Origin: Homarus americanus
Lineage: Eukaryota > Arthropoda > Malacostraca > Decapoda > Nephropidae
Length of the DNA stretch: 64,000 nt
Direction of reading: 5' to 3'
NCBI RefSeq assembly: GCF_018991925.1
Contig: NW_024751841.1
Span: 25,128 to 89,127, forward strand
In this document: positions 36,992 to 48,326 of the stretch, in pieces
Layout: every line of letters begins with the position of its first letter
Numbering within the stretch: position 1 is the first letter of the stretch
Notes under the pieces: generated by a model
Seen by the model: the letters and a program-made list of their open reading frames with translations, nothing else
What the model was told of the DNA's origin: nothing
The model's database searches: none
Position numbers and translations under genes: made by a program

Positions 36992-38110
36992 GTGAAGGTG
37001 GTAGTGGTAGAGCCGAGGTAGTGGTGGCAGAGGTAAGTGGTGGTAATAGAAGTCGATGTGGTGGTGGTAGAGGTCGAGGTGTGGTGGTAGAGGTCGAGGT
37101 GGTGTGGTAGAGGTCGAGGTGGTGGTAGTGAGTCGTGGTGGTGGTGGTAGAGGCCGATGTGGTGGTGGTAGAAACCGATGTGGTGGTGGTAGATCGAAGT
37201 GGTGGTGGTAGAGGTCGAGGTGGTGGTGGATATAGGTCGAGGTGGTGTTGGTAACGGACGAGGTGGTGGTGGTATAGGTCGAGGTGATGGTGGTGGTAGA
37301 GGCCGAGAGTGATGGTGGCAAGGTCGAAGGGTGGTGGTGGTAGAGGTCGAGGTGGTAGTGGTAGAGGTCGAAGTGGTGTTGGCAGAGGTCGAGGTGGTGG
37401 TGGTAGAGGTCGAGGTGGTGGTGGTACAGGTCGAAGTGGTGGTGGAAGGTCGAGGTGGTGGTGGTAGAGGTCGAGGTAGTGTTGGCAGAGTTCGAGGTGG
37501 TGGTGGTAGAGTCCGAGGTGGTGGTGGTAGACGTCGAGGTGTTGGTGGTAGAGGTCGGTGGTGGTAGAGGTCGAGGTGATGGTAGTAGAATGAGGAGGTA
37601 GTGATGGTGGAAGGTCGAGGTGGTGGTGGTAGGTATAAGGTGGTGGTGGTAGAGTATAAGGTGGTGGTGGTGGTGGTAGAGTATAAGGTGGTGGTGGTGG
37701 TAGAGGTCGAGGTGGTGGTGGTAGAGGTCAGGGTGTTGGTGGTAGAGGTCGAGGTGGGTGGTGGTAGAGGTTGGAGTGGTAGATGTTGGTGTGCTGGTGG
37801 CAGAGGTTGTGGTGGTGGTGGTATAGGTCGAGGTGATGGTGGTTGTAGAGGCCGAGGTAGTGATGGTGGCAAAGGTCGAGGTGGTGGTGAGAGGTTGGGT
37901 GGTAGTGGTGAGGTCGAGAGTAGTGGTGGCAGAGGTAGAAGTGGTGGTGGTAGACGTCGAGGTGGTGGTGGTAGAGGCCGAGGTGGTGGTGGTAGAGGTC
38001 GAGGTGGTGGTGGTAGAGGTCGAGGTAGTGTTGTTGGCAAAGGTCGAGGTGGTGGTGGTTGAGGTTGAGGTGGTGGTGGTAGAGGTCGAGGTGGTGGTGG
38101 TAGAGGTCGA
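36992..38110. repeat. G-rich minisatellite, second block
   Basis: The same GGTCGA + (GGT)4 + AGA units as 26163-35950, for about 1.1 kb, with local variants GTATAAGGTGGTGGTGGTAG at 37620-37690. It is the continuation of the first block, displaced by the LINE. Confidence 0.95.
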
Positions 38111-39432
38111 CCCTGCGGGTCCCGTATCGGCCTCTAGAGTCACCAACGAAGGTGACATCCTTAATAACACATATCTAATCTGATATACTATAGGACTAGG
38201 CGTGTGTGAGTGAGTGTGTGTGTGTGTGTGTCTGTTCTGGGCAGGCGAAACGGCACAATCGTTTTTCATCAAACTTGGTAGAAAAATCGCAAAAAATTCG
38301 TACAGTGGAACAAACCTGGTCCCATATCGATGGTTTCTTTAGGAAGCCATTACATGACCATTTTATTTTTGTTGGAAAACGATGCAAGTCTACGGACTTG
38401 TCGCACCCTCATTCGTTGTACGCTGTCAGCCCAAGATTGCAATTATCGTAAAGCTCCCTCCTCCTCCCCCCCCCACTTTTTTTCTTCGCCTACTTTTTTT
38501 TAATGTTGTTTGGATTAGTAAAGGAAGGAAGATGAGTAAATAGATGAATAAAGAAGGGGAAAGAGAAAATAGTTAGAGATAACAGGTGGGGGAGAGGCTG
38601 AGTTTCATCATGCGTCTGGATGCGCAGTTTCAACGTTACCAGACGACCTTACAGCTACAGTACAGTGTATACTTATGCCTGTGGCTCATGGAAAAGGAGA
38701 AGAGATAAAAAGATAATAACAGGAATGCATGGAGAAGATGACTACAATAGACACAGGGTGAATATAGACAGTGAAACAGACAGGAGGTTGATAAATATAG
38801 ACAGATTCATGCATGCACAAATAGACAATATGGCAACTAACATGACAGACGGACAGCTGACTGACTGGTTCACATTAGACAAACAGGCAGACACACGCCA
38901 ACAACGGATAAGACAGACAGATTTGACGATACAAAGAGTACAGACGGGCTTACATTCAAACACCACGCTGACGAACAGAAAGTTGGGATGGCAATAGACA
39001 GCACGGATAGACTTGAGACAGATTAGAAGACATTTATAAACAAGAATAAGTCCAAATTAACCATAGCTGTGTCAGTGAGGGTAGGAGGTCTTACATCCAC
39101 CAGCGTAAATAATAAGAAGTATTGAAAACTAACACCCTTGCGTGGAAAGAACATCGATGGTCGGTCAGTCATGTGAGATGGGCCTAAAACTGACGAACGT
39201 AGATGATGACTATGATGCCTTAACACATGTGATGACTTAAGCAGATGGTGACTAATATAACCAGCATCAAGGTCACTTCTCATAATATAATTTATCTCGG
39301 AAGGATCATCGGCGATTCATAATATTTTTTTTGTTTTATGATTTTAACCTCTCCTTATGGCGAATATTTCTTTAATTAATTATTCTAACCTTTATTCTAT
39401 TCTTTCTTATAGTATATTAAATACTGAAAGTA
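38111..39432. other. Unannotated stretch with a short (GT)n and ACAG-rich DNA
   Basis: A (GT)n tract lies at about 38205-38232. From 38740 to 39010 the DNA is enriched in ACAGACA and ATAGACA, which explains the open frame 38620-38997. No gene recognised. Confidence 0.5.
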
Positions 39433-40531
39433 TCACGACCACAACCATGATTATAATAACCACGACCATGATTATAACAACCACGACCATGATTATAAAA
39501 ACCACGACCATGATTATAACAACCAGGACCATGATTATAACAACCACGACCATGATTATAACAACCACGACCATGATTATAACAACCACGACCATGATTA
39601 TAATATCCACGAACATGATTATAACAACCACGACCATGATTATAACAACCACGACTATGATTAAAACAACCGAGACCATGATTATAACAACCACGACCAT
39701 GATTATAAAAACCACGACTATGATTATAACAACTACGACCATAAATATAACAACGACGACCATGATTATAACAACCGCGACCATGATTATAATAACCACG
39801 ACCATGATTATAACAACCACAACCATGATTTTAACAACCACGACCATGATTATAACAACCAGGACCATGATTATAACAACCACGACCATGATTATAACAA
39901 CCACGACCATGATTATAACAACCACGACCATGATTATAATATCCACGACCATGATTATAACATCCACGACCATAATTATAACACCTACGACTATGATCAT
40001 AAACCACGATCATGATCATCGACCCATGATTATAAGAACCACGACCATGATTATAACAACCACGACCATGATTATGAACCACGACTATGATCATAACCAC
40101 GACCATGATTATAACAACCAGACCATGATTATAACAACCACGACCATGATTATAACAACCACGACCATGATTATAACAACCACGACCATGATTATTACAT
40201 CCACAACTATGATCATAACCACGACCATGATTATAACAACCACGACCATGATTATAAAAACCACGAATATGATTATAACTACCACGACCATGAACAACCA
40301 CGACTATGATTATATCACCCACGACCATAATTATAACACCTACGACTATGATCATAAACCACGATCATGATCATAACCACGACCATGATTATAACAACCA
40401 CGACCATAATTATAACAACCACGACCAGGATTATAACAACCACGACCATGATTATAAAAACCAAGACCATGATTATAACAACCACGACCATGATTATAAC
40501 AACCAAGACCATGATTATAACCATGATTATA
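39433..40531. repeat. 21-bp minisatellite, block 1
   Basis: About 50 copies of a 21-base unit with core TGATTATAACAACCACGACC. A longer variant motif (CATAATTATAACACCTACGA followed by CTATGATCATAAACCACGAT) recurs at about 39970, 40325 and 44001, so there is a higher-order pattern. The unit length is a multiple of three, so frames of MIITTTT and IMVVVVI type stay open but are not genes. Confidence 0.95.
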
Positions 40532-43357
40532 GCCATTGTTAGTAAAGAGAACATAGATATAATTGCAATAACGGAAACATGGATAAATTCAAACAGCAAG
40601 CATTTTTTAGCAGAATTTCATATTCCAGGATATAACCTATTTAAATTTGACAGAGTAGGAAGGAGAGGTGGCGGTGTAGCAGTGTATATCAGGGTGTCAT
40701 TAAAAAGCTGCAATAAATCAAACATTAAAACAAATAGCGACAATGAAAGTATTTAGGTAGAGATTGGTGAGGGCAGTGAATCCGTAGTCATTGGTGTTAT
40801 ATATAGACCACCTAATTTGAGTAGGAACGATGGTAAATTGCTATGGGAGGAAATAAAGAAGGCATCTGATAGAAACAATGTATGTATTCTAGGCGATTTC
40901 AACTTTTGAGGCATAGATTGGAAAAATCAACTTAGCGATAATGAATCTGAAGATTTTCTAGAAGTAGTACAAGATAGTTTTTTATATCAATTCATAAACT
41001 CGCCCACTAGAGGAAATAATATCCTCGATTTAGTTCTCAGTAATAATGAAAATCTAGCAAAAGATGTTGGGATTGGAGACGAACTAGGAAACAGTGATCA
41101 TAAAGCCATATATTTTAACATAATATGGGATGGCAGGAAGAAGGAAAATTCGGCCATGATCCCGGATTTTAGGAAGGTTAATTACGGTAGCTTAAGGAGA
41201 GACCTAAGGGATGACCCTATGGTCAAAAGATTAATCCCCCCCACACCTCCGGAAACTGTCAACTTAGGACGGGATAACCCCGAATTTAATTTAGCAGCTA
41301 TTTATGAACAATTTATTGGGACAATCAATAATGCCCAAAATAAACACATCCCTAAAAGAAAATTCAGATCGATACGGAACCAACCAAAATGGATGAATAA
41401 TAGACTCTTAGATCTTCTAGGGAAAAAGAAAGGAGTATATAGAAAAGTTAGGAAAGGCGAAAATCACTTACTTGGTTACTATCAGAACCTAACAAGACAG
41501 GTAAAAACAGAAATTAGGAAAGCAAAGAGAAATTATGAAATCAAGGTAGCAAACGAATCGAAAAATAACCCCAAAGCTTTTTATCAACTGTATAAATCAA
41601 AGGTTAGAGATACAATAGGTCCCCTTAAAACTACGACAGGAGAAATGACTGATGATGAGTTAGAAATATGTAGTACGTTAAATAGTCATTTTCGCTCCGT
41701 ATTCACAAATGAAAACCTAGCACAGTTTCCAGAAGTTCATAAGGTATATAACGACAGTATAGAAAATATGTTGATGAATATCAATATTACTAGTAACGAT
41801 GTGCTTAAAGTAATTAACAAACTGAAGCCTCATAAATCGCCTGGTCCAGACGAGGTATATGCTAGAATATTAAAAGAATGTAGAGATGAGTTGAGCAATC
41901 CATTAGCAGTTTTATTTAATAAGTCATTAGAATCGGGCCTAGTGCCAGAAGCTTGGAAACTTGCAAATGTAGTTCCGATTTTCAAAAAGGGTGATAAATC
42001 AATAGCATCAAATTTCCGTCCCATTAGTCTCACGTCAATCATAGGCAAGTTGCTAGAGTCAATTATTGCTACAAAAATCAGAAGCCACCTTGAAACATTC
42101 AACTTAATTCATTCTTCTCAGCACGGGTTCACCCAGGACGTTCTTGTCTCACAAATTTGCTTAGCTTTTTCTCAGAAGTATATGAAGCGTAGATAATGAT
42201 AAGTCATATGATATAATTTATTTAGATTTCAGTAAAGCATTCGATAGAGTCCCTCATGAGAGATTGATAAGGAAGGTAGAAGCACATGGAATAGGTGGAT
42301 CAGTATTAAAATGGATTAGGTCATGGTTAACTGGTAGGAAAAAAAGAGTCAGCATAAATGGATTAAAGTCAGACTGGGGTGCGGTCAAAAGCGGAGTTTC
42401 CCAGGGATCTGTATTAGGCCCTCTGCTGTTTGTTATATTCATTAATGATCTTGATTTAGGCATAACTAGTAGGATTAGTAAATTTGCAGATGATACCAAA
42501 ATGGGGAGAGTGATAAATTCAGACAGTGACTTTGAACACCTTCAAAGAGATCTAGACACCTTACATGAGTGGTCAGTAGACTGGCAAATGAATTTTAATA
42601 CTGATAAATGCAAGGTACTACAGATAGGGAAGACGAATACAAACGTTAAGTATAAACTAGGTAACACGGAAATAGAAAACTCAGTTTGTGAAAAAGATCT
42701 AGGTGTATTTGTTAGCAACGACTTGAAACCTAGAAAACAATGTATTAGCGTTCGCAACAAGGCAAGCAGGATTCTTGGGTTCATATCTAGGTCTGTGAGT
42801 AACAGAACTGCTGACGTTATCTTGAAACTTTACCTAGCATTAGTGAGGCCACACATGGATTATGCGGTTCAGTTCTGGTGTCCTTATTATAGAATGGACA
42901 TAGATTCTTTGGAGAGAGTACAAAGAAGAATGACAAAAATGATCCATAATATTAGAAACCTTCCATATGAAGAAAGACTGAAAAGCTTAGGCTTACATTT
43001 ATTAGAGAGGCGTAGAGTTAGGGGAGATATGATAGAGGTGTACAAGTGGGTAAGGATTAACAAGGGTAAAATGGAAGATGTTCTGAAGCTCAGTAATAAC
43101 GAAATAACTAGAACAAATGGCTTTAAATTAGATAAATTCCGATTCAGAAAGGATATAGGCAAGCACTGGTTTGGTAATAGAGTTGTGGATATGTGGAATA
43201 GGCTACCGAGTGCTATAGTAGGATCGGGGACGCTAGGGAGCTTCAAGACGAAGTTGGATAGGCACATGGAAGTGCTGGGGTGGGTGTGAAAGGGATCTAC
43301 CCTGTATGGGCCAGTCGGCCTCCTGCAGTATCCCACTTTCTTATGTTCTTATGTTCT
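40532..43357 (+). mobile_element. CR1 LINE copy 7, 5'-truncated, inside the 21-bp minisatellite
   Basis: It starts in the endonuclease (AIVSKENIDIIAITETW) at a point equal to 8770 of copy 1 and continues to a CR1 end with about three TTCTTATG octamers. The coding part has a TAG for Trp (about 40755) and a TGA (about 40907) in the endonuclease, an open stretch 41156-42137 covering the linker and RT N-terminus, two single-base deletions (about 42137 and 42189), and an open stretch 42264-43289 with [20 protein letters not shown] and the C-terminal domain. Flanks are the 21-bp array on both sides; ATTATA at each junction is the probable target duplication. It is very similar to copy 1. Confidence 0.93.
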
Positions 43358-43660
43358 TATTATAACAACCAGGACCATGATTATAACAACGAAGACCATG
43401 ATTATAACAACCACGACTATGATCATAACCACGACCATGATTATAACAACCACGACCATGATTATAACAACCACGACTATGATCATAACCACGACCATGA
43501 TTATAACAACCACGACCATGATTATAACAACCACGACTATGATCATAACCACGACCATGATTATAACAACCAGGACCATGATTATAACAACCACCTCCAT
43601 GATTATAACAACCACGACTATGATATAACAACCACGAACCTGAACAACAACGACTATGAT
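43358..43660. repeat. 21-bp minisatellite, block 2
   Basis: Continuation of block 1 with a clear three-unit higher-order repeat: two normal units plus one with ACTATGATCATAACC, repeated three times at 43400-43560. Confidence 0.95.
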
Positions 43661-43691
43661 TATAATAATAATAATAATAATAATAATAATT
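43661..43691. repeat. (AAT)n microsatellite
   Basis: About ten AAT units. On the minus strand they follow an AATAAACCGTTAATT sequence and may be the TAA-type tail of a minus-strand retroelement. Confidence 0.85.
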
Positions 43692-43999
43692 AACGGTTTA
43701 TTGAAAGAGCTTGGCAGCCAGAAGGCTGAAAATATACAGTTACATATTTGGGGAATGGGTTACGAATTACAAATAATATACAAGTGACATAAGTGACACA
43801 AATAAGACATATAGTAACTTAGATGGGGATCAGCTTAAACTACAGTTCATTTCAACATAGTGACAGTGTAGGGAGCAGTGTTTACTGGGAGTGAATACAC
43901 TGATTTATTACATGTTATTGATAATTTTTACAATGGTTGGGACTGGGCTGTTCTTATAGCGATCAGTTCGTGCACGTATGGGCTGGATGCGGTTGTGGG
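43692..43999 (-). mobile_element. Possible minus-strand retroelement 3' end inserted in the 21-bp array
   Basis: About 300 bases of unrelated sequence separate blocks 2 and 3 of the same minisatellite, so it is probably an insertion. On the minus strand it ends CAATAAACCGTTAATTATT and then (ATT)n, similar to LINE or SINE tails with a polyadenylation-like signal. No coding motif was identified. Confidence 0.4.
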
Positions 44000-44146
44000 A
44001 CCATAATTATAACACCTACGACTATGATCATAGACCACGATCATGATCATAACCATGACCATGATTATAACAACCACGACCATGATTATAACAACCACGA
44101 CCATGATTATATCAACAACGACCATGATTATAACAACCACGACCAT
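44000..44146. repeat. 21-bp minisatellite, block 3
   Basis: About seven units of the same 21-base repeat, starting with the CATAATTATAACACCTACGA variant. Confidence 0.92.
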
Positions 44147-44395
44147 CTGGAAAACGATGTCGCTGTACCCTGTCAGCGGGACGGCGGTTGCGCGCTAGCC
44201 AAGCACGAGCGTTCGAACTTTCACGCCTAGGTAAACTGTACCACAGGACTGACCACCGGGCACGAAGGGCCCACGATCACTTGTCATTGTACTATAAGTG
44301 GATGACCATCATACTCGATTCCGAGTGACAGCAAAGTAGTAGTATTAGTAGTGTGTGAGTATTATTATTATTAGTATTATTATTATTAATTATTA

Positions 44396-44427
<32 letters not shown>

Positions 44428-44864
44428 CGCCCATCATACCTGTTATCTTCATTTTTGTAACTAGCAGTGTCAAATGCTACTTGTATATGGGATAGTATCT
44501 TGATGTTCCCCTACCCTATACCCTCGTCTTTTTGTGAATAAATAGTGGTTTGATGATCTGTTATTGTGTTCCGACATCAAAGATCGACTGTGACACACAC
44601 ATTCGACCCCTGGGAAGTGTTTTTACGAAGTACACGTTAACAAGACCCTTTGATGCCATTGTTTATGTATTGTTTAGATAACTCAAAGCGACCGATACAT
44701 TATATAGTGTTGATCGGGGGTTTAGCCTAACAATATTATTTTCCCTTCATGGATATTTGTATTTCAGTGGTAGTGTTTCACCCGGGACCTTTTCTGACGC
44801 ACGGGTGACTGTCATGACGACGGGTGATATTTTCTTCAGGAATATAATCACAGATCACAGGCGT
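44147..44864. other. Unannotated spacer with an (ATT)n tract
   Basis: An (ATT)n microsatellite lies at about 44360-44425. The rest has no recognisable gene. Confidence 0.5.
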
Positions 44865-44940
44865 TCTCTGGTCACAATTATAAGATCGTGGGTTCGAATC
44901 CTGGTGGGGTGAGGTGTTGATTATATGTAGAAGTCCGCAT
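44865..44940 (+). mobile_element. tRNA-derived SINE copy, 5' part poor
   Basis: It contains TCTGGTCACAATTATAAGATCG, the B box GGTTCGAATCC and then TGGTGGGGTGAGGTGTTGAT, nearly identical to 45145-45196. The A box is missing or degraded. Confidence 0.6.
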
Positions 44941-45108
44941 GCTTTATTGGGCTAATAAATATATATGGATCCTCGTGTTTTGAAGCCGGATTTGGTAAAA
45001 CGTTGCTCTGATCACCTAAGCGGCAATGGTGGCCCCCATTAGAGGTTCACGGCACCATAAGCTCGTTGAACAGGCTTTGTATGAAATATAACAGAACCTA
45101 GGACTGCT

Positions 45109-45196
45109 TTTAGTGTCCTGGTGGCCCAGAGGTAGCGTTCCCCGGTCACAATTATAAGATCGTGGGTTCGAATCGTGGTGGGGTGAGGTGTTGAAA
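45109..45196 (+). mobile_element. tRNA-derived SINE copy with A and B boxes
   Basis: TGGCCCAGAGGTAGCG fits a polymerase III A box (TGGCNNAGNGG). About 40 bases downstream GGTTCGAATCG fits the B box. It ends GGTGAGGTGTTG followed by a short A run and then (AT)n. The body is related to the copies at 44865 and 3779. The tRNA species is not identified, and a stable cloverleaf acceptor stem is not evident. Confidence 0.65.
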
Positions 45197-45203
45197 AAAA
45201 AAA

Positions 45204-45207
<4 letters not shown>

Positions 45208-45262
<55 letters not shown>
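45208..45262. repeat. (AT)n microsatellite
   Basis: About 55 bases of AT dinucleotide following the SINE tail. Confidence 0.95.
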
Positions 45263-45264
<2 letters not shown>

Positions 45265-45324
45265 CAAAGAAGTATGTGTGTATGTGTGTCTGTACAAGAA
45301 TCTCGGAAACTACTTTACCGATCT

Positions 45325-45858
45325 GTAGTGATGATGGATGGTGTTATTTGCAGTGATGATGGGTGTTCTTATATGTAGTGATGATGGATGGTGTTATATG
45401 TAGTGTTGATGGATGGTGTTATATGTAGTGATGATGGATGGTGTTATATGTAGTGATGATAGATGGTGTTATATGTAGTGATGATGGATGATGTTATATG
45501 TAGTGATGATGGGTGGTGTTATATGTAGTGATGATAGATGGTGGTATATGTAGTGATGATGGATGATGTTATATGTAGTGATGATGGGTGGTGTTATATG
45601 TAGTGATGGTGGATGGTGTTATATGTAGTGATGATGGATGGTGTTATATGTAGTGATGATGGATGGTGTTATATGTAGTGATGATGGATGATGTTATATG
45701 TAGTGATGATGGGTGGTGTTATATGTAGTGATGGTGGATGGTGTTATGTCTAGTTTTGATGGATGATGTTATATGTAGTGATAATGGGTGTTGTTATATG
45801 TAGTGATGATGGATGGTGTTGTATGTAGTGATGGATGGTGTTATATGTAGTGATGATT
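45325..45858. repeat. 25-bp minisatellite
   Basis: About 20 copies of a 25-base unit with core GGTGTTATATGTAGTGATGA. Variants alternate GATGGATGG, GATAGATGG and GATGGGTGG, with hints of a three- to four-unit higher-order pattern. One copy near 45830 is shortened. Confidence 0.93.
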
Positions 45859-45992
45859 AGACAATAAAATAATAACAGTTTAATGCTAAAAAAAATTTAC
45901 TTTACTCTACCGTTGTAGTGAAAAACATGGTGGAACTTACATACACCGTTAATGAACTATTGATGGAAGAAGAAATTTTGGGGACTGAATAA

Positions 45993-46058
45993 TGAGACAA
46001 TGTGGAGCCTCCCAGAGGGTGGCTTCCTACCGTGGCATAGCGGATGAGCCGCCCGGAG
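45993..46058 (+). repeat. 66-bp repeat matching the Helitron 3' region (upstream copy)
   Basis: TGAGACAATGTGGAGCCTCC onward to GAGCCGCCCGGAG matches 47431-47496 with only a few substitutions. The downstream copy completes a GCCGCCC/GGGCGGC hairpin; here the sequence switches to the 69-bp repeat in the middle of that hairpin. Confidence 0.85.
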
Positions 46059-46333
46059 CGAACAGCGGACAGTCGGTCACAGGAAACAGATCAGGAAAGA
46101 GAATCCCGTCTTAATGCTGACAGAAAGCGAACAGCGGACAGTCGGTCACAGGAAACAGATTAGGAAAGGGAATCCTGTCTTAATGCTAACAGAAAGCGAA
46201 CAGCGAACAGTCGGTCATAGGAAACAGATCAGGAAAGGGAATCCCGTCTTAATGCTCAGAGAGAGCGAACAGCGGACAGTCGGTCACAGGAAACAGATCA
46301 GGAAGGGGAATCCCGTCTTAATGCTGACAGATA
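46058..46333 (+). repeat. 69-bp tandem repeat, four copies
   Basis: Four copies of a 69-base unit starting GCGAACAGCGGACAGTCGGT, at 46058, 46127, 46196 and 46265. The length equals 23 codons, so one frame stays open (MLTESEQRTVGHRKQIRKGN per unit). It occupies the position of the charged N-terminal segment of Helitron proteins. Confidence 0.9.
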
Positions 46334-46339
46334 GTAAAC

Positions 46340-47430
46340 AGCAGAAAGGCCTTCTCTAGAAAATGATCAAGCGCATGGAATTCGTTTGAATGCTAATAGA
46401 CAGAAGCTGCGGGACCCAGAATTCTAAGAAAGAATACACAGTGGCATTCACTTGCAAGAGCATCATTTAACTATAACAATGAGATAGAATATACAAGTAT
46501 CCCTCTTTTGTCATTGGCAACATGGAAAAGAAATGTTATTACTACAGTGCCAAATTTGGAAAACCACCAGAACCATTGAAGACTCTCATGCTGGGAACAA
46601 CACCAGTCAAAACACTTCTTGGAATATATACGAAAGTACAATTCATGCTTCCAGATGACATCCTTTGGAGCTACCTGAGTACTTCGTGAGCACGGATACA
46701 TGCCCACATTCAAAGTCCAGGGTCAAGTCTATCACAAAGCAGGATCCCTATTACCACTGGAAGACGAGCAGGCAAAGTTCCTCCAAATCTATTTCATGGG
46801 AGATCATGAAAAGCACACTACTATCAGGTGTGGCAATATTTAAGGTGTCAGACATGACATTGTCCTATCTATCCAAGAAATGCTGCATGAGCGCAACACG
46901 TATGTACAGTCATTTAAAAATGCCCTGGAAAACATGCCTTCTGACGAGTACAAAGTCAGGATCAAAGCAGACACGACCCCTAAGGGAGAACATGAAAGAA
47001 GATTTAATGCTCCTGTAGTTGATGAAGTAACCATCCTGATTGTCGGTCAAGAGTTTGAGAAACGTGACATCATACTCAAAATGAGAGACGAGTCGCTCAC
47101 AAGTACATGATGCCACTTGTACTGGAAGCTACACTACTGACAGGAAAAGCTAAATGAGAGGACGTTTTTATACTAAGGATACCTCTCATCACTACTGACC
47201 TGTCATTTGAGTTCAAGTGACTTCAGTTCCCCGTTAAAGTGAGCTTTGCCATGACCATCTACAAAAGCCAGGGACAGTCCCTAAAGATGGTTGGCCTAAA
47301 CCTGGTGTTTCCTTGCTTCTCTCATGGACAGTTCTATGTTGGATGCTCCAGAGTGGGAACTGACAAAAATCTGTACATACTTGCTGCTAATGGCAAAACC
47401 AAAAATGTGGTCTACCTTAATGCACTACAG

Positions 47431-47433
<3 letters not shown>
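46340..47433 (+). pseudogene. Helitron Rep-helicase protein remnant
   Basis: Pieces in shifting frames follow the order of arthropod Helitron proteins. They are KPPEPLKTLMLGTTP; then FKVQGQVYHKAGSLLPLEDE and AKFLQIYFMGDHE; then LHERNTYVQSFKNALENMPS, YKVRIKADTTPKGEHERRFN and APVVDEVTILIVGQEFEKRD. Finally, after a large internal deletion, comes the Pif1-helicase C-terminus FAMTIYKSQGQSLKMVGLNL, HGQFYVGCSRVGTDKNLYI and [12 protein letters not shown] before a stop. The Rep catalytic core and most of the helicase are missing. Normally such proteins carry out rolling-circle transposition; this copy cannot. Confidence 0.85.
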
Positions 47434-47613
<180 letters not shown>

Positions 47614-47749
47614 ATATTCAGAAATTTCAGTGTAATTTCAAACTCTGGGGAATAAAAGTTATACATGATGTTGAAATTATTAGAAACTCATGCAATGCCT
47701 CATTAGAGGATAATAAGTTTAAAGTATTAAGAAATGTTGCTTGCACACA

Positions 47750-47950
47750 TGAACCAGGCCTTAAGGGCTTTCAACAAAATATCAATCACTGAGAAAATGG
47801 TATTAAAAAAATAAGAAATTAATAACTCTACAAGGAATAGGCCTTAAGGGCACTCACCAAAATTATATCCAGCACTGAGAAAATGGTATAAAATTCAGAG
47901 CTTATTAACTCCACCCTGAATAGGCCTTCAGGGCGCTCAACAAAATTATA
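47750..47950. repeat. Degenerate tandem repeat of about 80 bp
   Basis: Three imperfect copies of AGGCCTTAAGGGC(A/T)..CAACAAAAT...CACTGAGAAAATGGTAT at about 47757, 47840 and 47921, the last incomplete. Function unknown. Confidence 0.65.
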
Positions 47951-48326
47951 TTACCCCAACAGATATACACCTCCTAACCTAACTTAAACACTACTCTGGG
48001 GAACAAAGGTTATACCTGAGATTGAGATTATAAAGAAATATTAAATGCACACAGCATACATTAGTAACTGAAAAAATAGTATTATCTACAAACAAAAATA
48101 TTGTCACTATTATTAAGAAGTTACTGAGTCCACCAATACCCGTGAACCATGCTTCCTAACCTAACACACACACAGATTCCACCTGCACTCCGTAGTCGTT
48201 TAAGGCACAACCAACGGGCACCCATAGTTTAAGGCCCAAATTAGCCTTTCTCCACCTTGGAAAGTGTACCTCTAAACTCCACTGACTCTTGGCCCCAGTG
48301 TGCGGCCCTGTCGCACACTGCGGCCC

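Noticed and set aside
38620..38997. 125-codon frame
   Set aside because: It lies over ACAG/ATAG-rich DNA, has no recognisable domain and starts in non-coding-like sequence.
39357..40370. MIITTTTMIITTTT frame of 337 codons
   Set aside because: It is the 21-base minisatellite; all frames are open.
39433..44146. CRISPR-like array (21-bp repeats)
   Set aside because: There are no unique spacers, units are contiguous, and the context is eukaryotic transposons.
45109..45196. Functional tRNA gene
   Set aside because: A and B boxes are present but no acceptor-stem pairing or anticodon arm could be drawn, and a repeat-type tail follows; a SINE fits better.
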